Positions 25,639 through 33,166 of a stretch of DNA of 64,000 nt are shown in pieces (positions within the stretch are counted from its first letter, which is position 1; each line of letters begins with the position of its first letter). The notes under the pieces are model-generated. The model made no database searches. It saw only the letters and a list, made by a program, of their open reading frames with translations, and was not told where the DNA came from. The translations under genes were made by a program, and so were the position numbers. Source of the DNA: Virgifigura sp964551315 (GTDB lineage: Bacteria; Pseudomonadota; Alphaproteobacteria; Dongiales; Dongiaceae); contig CAZKCM010000008.1 of assembly GCA_964551315.1 (NCBI GenBank), positions 30,185-94,184 on the forward strand. The letters are read 5' to 3'.

Positions 25639-26595
25639 CTAAAGGCTCCGCAAGACGAAGAGCAGCAGCGTGGCGAGCAGGCCGAGCATCAACGCCGCGC
25701 CGAGGAAGTCCGGAACGCGGAACACGCGCATCTTGGCGAGGACGGTCTCGAACACCGCCAGGGCAAAGCCTCCCACCAGCAGCTTGCCGACAAAGGTGAC
25801 CACGCCGATCGCATAGGCCGCGGTCCCCGCGCCCGCCTGCGCCATTCCCCAGGGCGCGAACACGCAGGCGATAAGGGAGATGTAAAGCAGCAGCTTGAGC
25901 GAGGCGGCGAGCTCGACGAGCGCGAGGTGCCGGCCGGAATATTCGAGCACCATGGCCTCGTGCACCATGGTGAGCTCGAGATGCGTGGCCGGGTTGTCGA
26001 TCGGAATGCGAGCGTTCTCGGCGATCGCGACCATGATGAGGGCGACGAGCGCGAGGGCGATCGAAACGCGCAGGCCGACCTCCGACGAGAGCATGACGCC
26101 GACGATGGTGGAGAGTTGCGTCGATCCGGCGACGAGGGCAAGCGTGAACACGATCATGATCATCGCCGGTTCGGCGAGCGAGCCGATCATTGCCTCGCGA
26201 CTTGCGCCGATGCCGCCGAAGCTGGTGCCGACGTCCATTCCGGCGAGCGCCAGGAAGAAGCGCGCGCTGCCGAGCAGGGCGATGATCGCGATAAGATCGG
26301 CCGTCCAGCTGAACAGCAGGCCCGTGGCGAAGGTCGGCACGAGGGCCGCTGCCACCCAGGTGGCGGCGAAGATCAGGTAGGGAGCGACCCGGAACAGCCA
26401 GGACGCGCTCTCGGCCACCACTGCCTCTTTGCGTAGCAGCCGCAAGAGGTCCCGGTAGGGTTGGAGTACGGAGGGACCGCGGCGTCGCAGCAGGTGCGCC
26501 TTCACCTTGCGAACGAAGCCGGTCAGCAGCGGCGCCAGCAACAGGACCACGAGCATCTGCGCGCCCTGGATGAGAAGATCGAGGATCACTGCCAT
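25639..26595 (-). CDS. hyfC: HyfC-like membrane subunit (NuoH-type)
   Basis: The 318-residue NuoH-like anchor protein has about eight membrane segments. It has the N-terminal PLLTGFVRKVKAHLLRRRGPSVLQPYRDLLRLLRKE segment and the loop ENARIPIDNPATHLELTMVHEAMVLEYSG, rich in acidic residues, matching HycD/HyfC. In complex I-type machines it connects the iron-sulfur module to the membrane arm. It overlaps hyfB by 10 bp, showing tight coupling. Confidence 0.93.
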   Translation of the reverse strand: MAVILDLLIQGAQMLVVLLLAPLLTGFVRKVKAHLLRRRGPSVLQPYRDLLRLLRKEAVVAESASWLFRVAPYLIFAATWVAAALVPTFATGLLFSWTADLIAIIALLGSARFFLALAGMDVGTSFGGIGASREAMIGSLAEPAMIMIVFTLALVAGSTQLSTIVGVMLSSEVGLRVSIALALVALIMVAIAENARIPIDNPATHLELTMVHEAMVLEYSGRHLALVELAASLKLLLYISLIACVFAPWGMAQAGAGTAAYAIGVVTFVGKLLVGGFALAVFETVLAKMRVFRVPDFLGAALMLGLLATLLLFVLRSL

Positions 26596-28595
26596 AGCGT
26601 GAGCAGGAGCAGCACTACGAGGGCGAGGAAGACGAGGCTCAGATACCGTCGGATCGTCAGGAACTGCAGCCTGTTGAACCGGTCCGCGGCAAAGGCGATT
26701 CCCTCGGACAGCGGCGCGTAGAGCGTGTCCCAGACAAGGTCACGCAGGTTCAGGCTCAGCCGCGCAGGCCGCGAATCTCCCGGCGGCGGCATCTGGACGG
26801 ACTCGCGGGCGCGGAAGACCACGGTCCCAAAAACGCGGCGGATCGGCTGGGCGAAGCTTCCGGCGGTGTACTGCGTCGCCGGGCTGGGGTCCGGAAAGCC
26901 GCAGTCCCAAGCCGGGGCGCGCCGCACCTCCCGCGAGGCGAAGCGGTGAATCGCGTAGGCCGCCAACGAGGCAGACGCCGCGACGAAGAGGAGCACGAGG
27001 AGGCCATTGTAGGAGCTGCGGCCCTCCGCGAGGGGCACAATCGAGAGCCAGGGCATCGCCGTCTGCGCGGGCATGCGACTCCCGGCTAGGCCTTGAACGA
27101 CCGGCGCCAAGCCGTCGATCACGAGGCCGGGCAGCGCCCCAAGCACGAGGCACAAGGCCGCGAAGGCGAGCATCGCAGCGAGCGACCAGCGGTCGACATC
27201 GCGCGCTTGCGCGGCCGACGACGTGCGGGGCCGGCCGAGAAAGGTGATCCCGAACGCCCGGATGAAGCAGGCGACCACCAACGCCGCCGAAAGCGCGAGC
27301 AAGGCCCCGACGGCCGGGACCAGGAGCTTCAATCCCCATTGCGGCAGTTGCGGGCTCAAGAGGACCGTCTGAAACGTCAGCCATTCGGAGGCGAAGCCGT
27401 TGAGCGGCGGAAGCGCGGAGATCGCGAGGCACCCCGCGAGGAACGCGACGGCCGTCATCGGCATGCGGTGGATGAGCCCGCCGAGGCGCTCCATGTCGCG
27501 CTCGTCGGTCGCCGTCAGCACCGCGCCGGCACCGAAGAACAAGAGGCTTTTGAAGAGAGTATGATTGACGGCGTGAAACAAGGCGGCCGTCAGCGCGACG
27601 GCGGTCGCGTCGAGGATCCCATTGGCCTCGAACGCCAACGCCAGACCAAGGCCGACGAAGATGAAGCCGATGTTCTCGATCGTGCTGTAGGCCAGCATGC
27701 GCTTGAGGTCGTTCTGCATGAGCGCGTACAGAACGCCGAGCACCGCAGTGCCGCCGCCGAAGCCGAGCACCACGAGCCCCCACCACCAGCTCGGCGGTCC
27801 GAGAAGGTCGAAAACGACGCGGACGAAGCCGTAGACGGCAACCTTGGTCATGACGCCGCTCATCAGCGCGGAGACGTGGCTGGGCGCGGCCGGATGCGCG
27901 AGCGGAAGCCAGACATGCAGCGGTACGAGACCGGCCTTCGACCCGGCGCCGAGCAGAACGAGCGTCAGGACGAGCGCCGCCAACCAGGGCGCCAGAGGTT
28001 CGGCGCGGATCTCTGCGAAGGCATAGCTTCCATTGGGTCCGGCAAGAAGGCCGAAAGCCAGCAACAGGGCGAGCGTGCCGAAGCTCGCCATCAGGATATA
28101 CACGTACCCGGCGCGGGCATTGTCCGAGACGCGGTGATGGGCGACGACCAGCGCCCAGGACGCGAGGGACATGAACTCCCAGCTCACGAGGAAGGTGAAG
28201 GCGTCGTCCGCCAGGACGACGAGGTTCATGCCCGCGAGAAAGGCCGGGAAGAACGGCAGCACGCGGTGCGGCACCGACTCGTGGCGGCCGTAGCCGAGCC
28301 CGTAGACACTGGCTGCGGCGGCGCCGAGATTGACGATCGTAAGAAAGAGGGCCGACAGGGCGTCCACTCGAAAATGCGCCCCGATCCACGGCAGACCGAG
28401 CGGGAGAGCCGCGGCGTCCGCGGCCCCACCCGCCGAAAGGAGATGCACAACTGCGGTTGTCAGCGCGACGAGCGACACGCCCAGGCTCACCGCATAGACG
28501 ATCGCCGTCGCCGTGGGTCGTCGCGCCGCGACGACAGCCACAGCGGCAAGGCCCAGCAGAGCCGCAACGCAGCACAAGAGGATGTCGGCCGACAT
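26586..28595 (-). CDS. hyfB: HyfB-like proton-pumping membrane subunit
   Basis: The 669-residue NuoL/M-family antiporter-like subunit has about 16 membrane segments. It carries FLVSWEFMSLASWALVV, KAGLVPLHVWLPLAHPAAPSHVSALMSG and LKRMLAYSTIENIGFIF, with the expected charged membrane residues. Its length and C-terminal extension fit HyfB rather than NuoM. It is the first structural gene of the complex. An XRE-type regulator lies 79 bp upstream on the same strand and may be cotranscribed. Confidence 0.93.
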   Translation of the reverse strand: MSADILLCCVAALLGLAAVAVVAARRPTATAIVYAVSLGVSLVALTTAVVHLLSAGGAADAAALPLGLPWIGAHFRVDALSALFLTIVNLGAAAASVYGLGYGRHESVPHRVLPFFPAFLAGMNLVVLADDAFTFLVSWEFMSLASWALVVAHHRVSDNARAGYVYILMASFGTLALLLAFGLLAGPNGSYAFAEIRAEPLAPWLAALVLTLVLLGAGSKAGLVPLHVWLPLAHPAAPSHVSALMSGVMTKVAVYGFVRVVFDLLGPPSWWWGLVVLGFGGGTAVLGVLYALMQNDLKRMLAYSTIENIGFIFVGLGLALAFEANGILDATAVALTAALFHAVNHTLFKSLLFFGAGAVLTATDERDMERLGGLIHRMPMTAVAFLAGCLAISALPPLNGFASEWLTFQTVLLSPQLPQWGLKLLVPAVGALLALSAALVVACFIRAFGITFLGRPRTSSAAQARDVDRWSLAAMLAFAALCLVLGALPGLVIDGLAPVVQGLAGSRMPAQTAMPWLSIVPLAEGRSSYNGLLVLLFVAASASLAAYAIHRFASREVRRAPAWDCGFPDPSPATQYTAGSFAQPIRRVFGTVVFRARESVQMPPPGDSRPARLSLNLRDLVWDTLYAPLSEGIAFAADRFNRLQFLTIRRYLSLVFLALVVLLLLTLWQ

Positions 28596-28674
28596 CGAGA
28601 CCTACGATTCCTGTATTTCGGACAGACGCCGACGCGACCCGCGATCGGACCCCGCCCTTATGCCCGCTTTTCTC

Positions 28675-28920
28675 TTACGCCTTCAGCCGAACCCCGCGTC
28701 CGCCACCCTGGCTGACGGCGCCCTCACCAATGAGTTCGATGCCGGCCGCATCCAGGGCCTCGACCAGCTTCATCAGCGAGTCGACATTGCCCCGGATTAC
28801 GCCTTCGCTGGCCTCCATCCGTTGAATGGTTGGCAGCGACAGGCCAGACAACTCCGCCAACCTGCGCTGATCAATGCCCACCAATGCCCGCGCGGCCCGC
28901 ATCTGCGCAGCCGTGATCAT
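28675..28920 (-). CDS. XRE-family helix-turn-helix regulator
   Basis: The 81-residue DNA-binding protein consists mostly of one HTH_3 domain: AAQMRAARALVGIDQRRLAELSGLSLPTIQRMEASEG, followed by a helix and a short basic C-terminal tail ending GRGVRLKA. It lies on the same strand as hyfB, 79 bp upstream, so it could control or be cotranscribed with the complex. AT-rich sequence upstream carries repeated GACAT/GATGTC elements that may be its own operators. No strong ribosome site is visible. Confidence 0.82.
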   Translation of the reverse strand: MITAAQMRAARALVGIDQRRLAELSGLSLPTIQRMEASEGVIRGNVDSLMKLVEALDAAGIELIGEGAVSQGGGRGVRLKA

Positions 28921-29355
28921 GCTTCAGACGTTCTTTCTCAAACTTGATACGTGATATCGGACATTTACTTCAGTTATATACCGATGTCAAACATGGATTT
29001 TGATTTATCAGACATCATATGCAGGGGACCGAATCCGAACTCGCCGCGACGGCGCCTCTCGCAAAGACGCTCAATCTCGTCCAACACGACGATTCGGACA
29101 TCGCGATAGGCGAGCGGAACGTGGCGCACGACCGGCGCCACTGGCTATAACACCGCAGCGGGAAGGGCGCGTCACGACCGGGCGGCCCAATCCGGCCGGG
29201 TTGCTACGGGAACAAGGTAGGCGGCAATGGATCGCGGCACGGAGAAACGGGCAAGAGGCGGGGGCACGGTGCGCTTGCCTTCTTATTCTTTCGGCACCGA
29301 CGGTCGATGCGCGCCGCATCGACCGTCGATGGTCCTCCGCCCTGCCGTTTGACCG
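28921..29355. other. AT-richer intergenic region with candidate operators
   Basis: This 435-bp region separates the XRE gene from the divergent permease. The first 100 bp are much AT-richer than the rest of the window and hold three related elements, ATCGGACAT, CCGATGTCA and CAGACATCA. The last two (28982-28988, 29011-29016) form an inverted GATGTC/GACATC pair. A small frame of 43 codons at 29019-29150 is possible but unsupported by homology or a ribosome site. Confidence 0.5.
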
Positions 29356-30705
29356 ATGCCATCCTCACCAGAGGCCGGAAGCGGGTTGGTTGCGTCAAGT
29401 CGACCGCCGACCGCCGTGCCGGCCGCGGTCGCCTTCATATGGATGGCGAGCGCGCTGGCGATCCTGTTTGACGCCGGCCCGCTGCGGACGGTCGCCGGCG
29501 CCGTCGCGGCCGCGCTCGCGCTTGCCAGCATCGTTCGCTCGGGCGGGATGATTCGTGCGTTCGCCCTCGCCCTCGGCGCCGCTTCGGCGGCGCTGGTTGC
29601 GCTCGATGCGGACCCGCACGCGGCGCTGGTGGGGCTCGAACAGGCGGGTCTGTTCTGCGCCTTCCTGGCCGGTCTCTACGCCTTGCGCAGCGGGGTGGAG
29701 AGCAACCCCAGCCTGGGCGCGGTGCGCGGGCGGTTGCGCGACTTGCCGCGCGAGACCCGACGCGGCGTCCTGCTGTGGCTCGGATGGTTGTTCTCGGTGC
29801 CGCTGGTGATCGGCGCGCTGAGCGTCGTGGCCCCGCTGATCGCGGAAGACGCCGACACCGACACGCGCACGGAGGCGGCGACCTGGAGCATTCGGGGCAT
29901 GGCTCTGACCCTGCTGTTCTCGCCCTTCACCGTGGCCATGGGCCTAGTGACCAGCCTCGGCCCGGCGGTGCCGTTCCCGGCGATCCTGTCGTCCGGACTG
30001 GCACTCAGCTTGGCCGCTCTGCTGGCGCCGCTGGCCACCGGCGCCTGCCGTTCGCCGCTGGCGGCGGAGCGCGCCGTCTGGATCGATGTCGGTCGGGTTC
30101 TGGCTCCGGTGCTGGTTTTGATCATCCTCGTCGTGGCGGCGAGCGGCTGGTTCGGCTGGTCGACGCTGGAGGCCAGCGTCGTGCTTGTGGCGCCGTTCGC
30201 GGCGGGGATGGTGACCGCAACCGGCAATCGCGCGCGCCGGCAGGCCGCGATCCGATCGACGCGCATCGGCTGGGGACGCTTCGACAGCGAGGTGGCGGTG
30301 CTGACCTCGGCGCTGGTGTTTGCGGCGCTCGCCGCCGACTCCGCGACCGTGCTGGCGGCGATGGACGCCGCCGCCGAATGGATCGGGCCCGGCGGGCTGG
30401 TGGTGGCCTCGCTGGGAGCGATCTGCCTGCTGTCGATGATCGGCGTGCACATGGCGGTGCCGGCCGTGGTCGTCCTTTCGGTGTTCGGTCCGCTGATGCC
30501 GGATTCGCTCAGCGCGCTTCTGCTGTGCCTGGCAGTGCTGATCGGCTGGGCGTTCGGCGCGATGACGGGGCTCGGTTCGATTTCCTTCCTGGTCGCCACC
30601 ACGATCTTTCGCGTGCCGCCCCGGCGCGCGGCCTTTGGCCCCAACCTGACGTTCATGACCGGCCTTTGCGCGCTCTACGCCCTCGGAGTCTTCATCTTGA
30701 TCTGA
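29356..30705 (+). CDS. Multi-pass membrane protein, permease-like
   Basis: The 449-residue protein has about 11-12 hydrophobic segments. The architecture recalls DctM/citrate-transporter-type permeases, with a central hydrophilic loop and repeated half-helices such as GSISFLVATTIF near the C-terminus. No family motif is strong enough for a substrate. No partner binding protein or ATPase is adjacent, so it would be a secondary transporter or an integral membrane protein of other function. The ribosome site is weak at ATG 29356. The gene is divergent from the XRE regulator and converges with the SPW-repeat gene. Confidence 0.6.
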   Translation: MPSSPEAGSGLVASSRPPTAVPAAVAFIWMASALAILFDAGPLRTVAGAVAAALALASIVRSGGMIRAFALALGAASAALVALDADPHAALVGLEQAGLFCAFLAGLYALRSGVESNPSLGAVRGRLRDLPRETRRGVLLWLGWLFSVPLVIGALSVVAPLIAEDADTDTRTEAATWSIRGMALTLLFSPFTVAMGLVTSLGPAVPFPAILSSGLALSLAALLAPLATGACRSPLAAERAVWIDVGRVLAPVLVLIILVVAASGWFGWSTLEASVVLVAPFAAGMVTATGNRARRQAAIRSTRIGWGRFDSEVAVLTSALVFAALAADSATVLAAMDAAAEWIGPGGLVVASLGAICLLSMIGVHMAVPAVVVLSVFGPLMPDSLSALLLCLAVLIGWAFGAMTGLGSISFLVATTIFRVPPRRAAFGPNLTFMTGLCALYALGVFILI

Positions 30706-30822
30706 GAGGATGGGGCGATCGTCGGCGTCGGCGCAAACCGGTCCGGCGAGAACCGGAAGATCGCACCCTCCCGCATTGCGCGGCTCGGCTTCCGGTCGGC
30801 CTCCCCGGCAGCGAACGGAAAG

Positions 30823-30849
30823 CGGCCGGGGCGATAACCGCCCCGGCCG
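30823..30849 (-). terminator. Hairpin terminator after SPW gene
   Basis: A perfect 11-bp stem CGGCCGGGGCG/CGCCCCGGCCG with a 5-nt loop sits 8 bp past the SPW gene stop. On the minus strand it is followed by CTTTCCGTT, a modest T-rich tract. The stem also lies between convergent genes and may act in both directions. Confidence 0.65.
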
Positions 30850-30856
30850 ATCGCGA

Positions 30857-31219
30857 TCAGGCCGTCACCCGCGACCCACGGTGCGCCAGCCACAGCCTGC
30901 AGGCGGCCAGCACCGCAACGAGCGCGCCGAGGATGAGATGGCTCCAGAGCACGGCCGCGACGCCGTCAGCCCCGAACAGCCAGGGCGAGATGGCGACCCA
31001 GATGCCGAGGGCAACGTTTGCCCATTCTGCCCATTCAACGAACGAGCGGATCGCGGCACCGGCGAGGAGCGCGATCACCACGGCGCACACCCAGGCGTTC
31101 CAGGCAGCGGCCGTGGAGCTCGCGAAGCCGAGCGCCCACGGCGTGACAAACAGGATCACGGCAAGAACCAGATTGGACCAATCGAGAAGTTCCTCTTTCC
31201 GTTCCGTGATATTCACCAT
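30857..31219 (-). CDS. SPW-repeat membrane protein
   Basis: The 120-residue membrane protein has four hydrophobic segments. It shows two copies of the SPW-type motif: TPWALGF near residue 27 and SPWLFG near residue 79, each followed by a membrane helix. The family function is unknown, though it is often found beside stress genes. ATG 31219 is preceded by a good GGAGGT ribosome site. It is separated by 66 bp from the next minus-strand gene. Confidence 0.78.
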   Translation of the reverse strand: MVNITERKEELLDWSNLVLAVILFVTPWALGFASSTAAAWNAWVCAVVIALLAGAAIRSFVEWAEWANVALGIWVAISPWLFGADGVAAVLWSHLILGALVAVLAACRLWLAHRGSRVTA

Positions 31220-31285
31220 GGTTGACCTCCGTTCTCTTTCGGGATGCCTACCACGCCAACCACCGGTCCCTCTGTGCGGACCGGC

Positions 31286-31621
31286 TCAAGGCCCCGCCGC
31301 CACCGCCTCCGCGAGCGGCATGGCCGGAAACAGGATCTCAAGGAGCAGACTGAGCGCCATGCACGCCGCCGCTTCGTCCCAGAGCGTCAGGTGCGGGGGA
31401 TCGAACCGCTCTTCGCGGACGGTCGCAGCCACGGCGGTTCCCAGGGCCGCGACCAAGAGGAAGAAGCTCAGAACCGACGGCACCAGCTCCCGCGGGTAGA
31501 AGGAGGCAAGACAAAGGCAGAGGGCCACCGCAATCCCCCACCGGAGCACGGACGCAAGGCTCGGATCGGCGGAATCACCGTCCCTCGATCCTTGCCAGTC
31601 GCGCGGATCGTAGGTGTTCAT
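31286..31621 (-). CDS. Small membrane protein, unknown
   Basis: The protein is not recognised. It has 111 residues, with a polar N-terminus and two or three hydrophobic segments (about 26-40, 47-65 and 87-105). The sequence GGGGAGGGGCAGC before ATG 31621 is a fair ribosome site. It lies between two stress-type genes (SPW protein and Hsp20) on the same strand, and may form a set with them. Confidence 0.55.
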   Translation of the reverse strand: MNTYDPRDWQGSRDGDSADPSLASVLRWGIAVALCLCLASFYPRELVPSVLSFFLLVAALGTAVAATVREERFDPPHLTLWDEAAACMALSLLLEILFPAMPLAEAVAAGP

Positions 31622-31894
31622 TGCTGCCCCTCCCCGGCGTCCCGGGTCAACGAAGCGTCCCGCAAAGCGATCATCCTACGGTGTCTCGGTCGTTTGCTCT
31701 CCTCGCCCGCACGGCCATTGGCTCCTCACGTCGAAGTGGCGGACGGCCGGCGCCCGCAGGCCACACCCGCCCGCTCAAGCAACGTCCTCAGCCGCTTCGC
31801 AATCGCGGTGCAACGGGGCAAGGTTCGGCCGGCGATCGACGGCGGTCGGCCGAGCAAAGGCGCGCGAACGCCGCGGCCACCGGCCGGAGCGTTC

Positions 31895-32362
31895 CTAGGC
31901 CGCCTTCTGCTCGATCTGCTTCTGCTGGCCGTCCGCCCGGACACTCTCGATCGCGATCCGGCGCGGCTTCATCTCCTCCGGCATCTCGCGTACGAGATCG
32001 ACGGAGAGCAAGCCGTTCTCCAGATGCGCGCCCGTCACCTTGACGAAGTCGGCCAAGCCGAACCGGCGCAGAAAAGCCCGGCCCGCGATGCCCTGGTGCA
32101 GATAGGTCTTGCCGTCGCCATCCGGCTTCTTTCCGGCGACGACGAGGGTGTTCTGCTCCTGCGTGACGGAGAGGTCATCCAGGCCGAAGCCGGCCACGGC
32201 GAAGGTGATGCGATAGGTATCCTCGCCCGTCTTCTCGATGTTGTAGGGGGGATAGTTGTCGCTTGGCTCCGACTCCAGGGCGTCCTGCAGCAGGTCCATC
32301 ATCCGGTCGAAGCCGATGGCCAACCGGTAGAGCGGAGCAAAGTCCAGATCGAACGTCCTCAT
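31895..32362 (-). CDS. Small heat-shock protein, Hsp20/IbpA type
   Basis: The 155-residue chaperone belongs to the IbpA-like branch: MRTFDLDFAPLYRLAIGFDRMMDLL at the start, YPPYNIEKTGEDTYRITFAVAGF, NTLVVAGKK, GIAGRAFLRRFGLADFVKV and NGLLSVDLVREMPEEMKPRRIAIE. This matches the IbpA/IbpB pattern rather than that of the first Hsp20 gene. Start ATG 32362 has GAAGGAGGATGTGG upstream; the upstream frame to 32488 is ignored. A candidate RpoH-like promoter lies 120 bp upstream, so heat rather than oxygen control is suspected. Confidence 0.92.
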   Translation of the reverse strand: MRTFDLDFAPLYRLAIGFDRMMDLLQDALESEPSDNYPPYNIEKTGEDTYRITFAVAGFGLDDLSVTQEQNTLVVAGKKPDGDGKTYLHQGIAGRAFLRRFGLADFVKVTGAHLENGLLSVDLVREMPEEMKPRRIAIESVRADGQQKQIEQKAA

Positions 32363-32460
32363 AGCCACATCCTCCTTCGAGCAACATGGATACAAGGAGC
32401 TCCGGGCGTTTGGCGCCCGGCCTCGCGCGCCGGAGCCCTCATGGGCCTCCGGCGCAACTG

Positions 32461-32490
32461 GATTTGGGTGGCGTTTTTCCGGTGTCAAGA
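32461..32490 (-). promoter_or_regulatory. Candidate RpoH (sigma-32-like) promoter for hsp20
   Basis: On the minus strand CTTGAC (complement 32484-32489) is followed after a 15-bp spacer by CCCAAAT (complement 32462-32468), similar to the heat-shock promoter pattern CTTGAA/CCCCAT. The leader would be about 100 nt. Read by eye; weak evidence. Confidence 0.3.
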
Positions 32491-32665
32491 CCCTGATCCG
32501 CCATCACTCTTTGGTAACACCGGCCGCTTGGCTCACGGGCACGCCCGGCCGCCAAGCGGTAATGCCCGGACGTCCGGACCGATTCATCTGCCGCTTTTCT
32601 ATGCTGCCGCTAGATGCAACGCATGGAATTGGCGCGTGATTAATCAATGCGCTCCATAATTGGCT

Positions 32666-32688
32666 TGGAAAGCCATGCATGCTTTCCA
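32666..32688. repeat. Inverted repeat, 8-bp arms
   Basis: TGGAAAGC and GCTTTCCA flank a 7-nt centre (CATGCAT). The element has no T-tract, so it looks more like a protein-binding site than a terminator. It sits 300 bp upstream of the hsp20 start and 480 bp upstream of ftsH. Confidence 0.5.
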
Positions 32689-33084
32689 TTCGTCGGCAAG
32701 TCGGCCGAAGGACCGCATCCGGTCTGAGAGGCGGAACCGCCGGTTATCACTCGCGATGCTTCTGATCCTGCACCTGATGATCGCGCGGCCTCAGCTTTAG
32801 GCCCTTCGCCATCGACCCTGCGCCGAGCCATTGGCGCGGCTTGGGGGTTCAAGGCAGGACGCGAGAGGCGATCTGCAGCGGAAGAGATCGCCGGAAAGCC
32901 GCGCGATAAGCCGGTTGCCGGAACGGCGTTCTACGGCTTTAGGAATGCCGAGACACCGGATCGGAGCCTGGCCGCGGCATGTCGTCCGTCGGCCTGCTTT
33001 CGACGGACCGCCGGAGTCTTCAGTCGGCATCAAGGAAGCGCAGGCGCGCCGAAGCTATTCTCGGTGCTGCCGGTGGAATTTCAC

Positions 33085-33098
33085 TTGATCGATATCAA
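33085..33098. promoter_or_regulatory. Perfect FNR/Anr-type box upstream of ftsH
   Basis: TTGATCGATATCAA matches TTGAT-N4-ATCAA exactly. Its centre is 75 bp before ATG 33167, the spacing seen for glgA, hsp20 and usp. Control of an FtsH protease by such a site is unusual in my knowledge. Confidence 0.82.
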
Positions 33099-33166
33099 TG
33101 TTCGAGTCGGTGGGACGCCGCATGGTTTCATTGCGCCCCCGATCAAGCCTTGGCCACCGGAATGCG

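Larger units (their letters stand above)
32363..33166. other. Long intergenic region before ftsH
   Basis: About 800 bp with no supported gene. Short open frames have no recognisable sequence. It holds the hsp20 promoter candidate, an imperfect palindrome at 32666-32688 (8-bp arms TGGAAAGC/GCTTTCCA), and the perfect FNR-type box at 33085-33098 before ftsH. A non-coding RNA or a lost gene cannot be excluded. Confidence 0.5.

Noticed and set aside
23204..26436. Long plus-strand frames across hyfFEC
   Set aside because: They are rich in charged residues (His, Asp, Glu, Gln, Arg), the usual signature of the strand opposite hydrophobic membrane genes.
21437..28595. Calling the cluster a functional hydrogenase 4
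   Set aside because: The first nickel-binding cysteine pair is absent, and ferredoxin subunits and hyp genes are not present here.
29019..29150. A 43-codon plus-strand frame before the permease
   Set aside because: It has no ribosome site or homology by eye; it is too short to support as a gene.
32636..32647. GTGATTAATCAA as an FNR box
   Set aside because: The half-sites are only 2 bp apart instead of 4, so it does not fit the FNR consensus.
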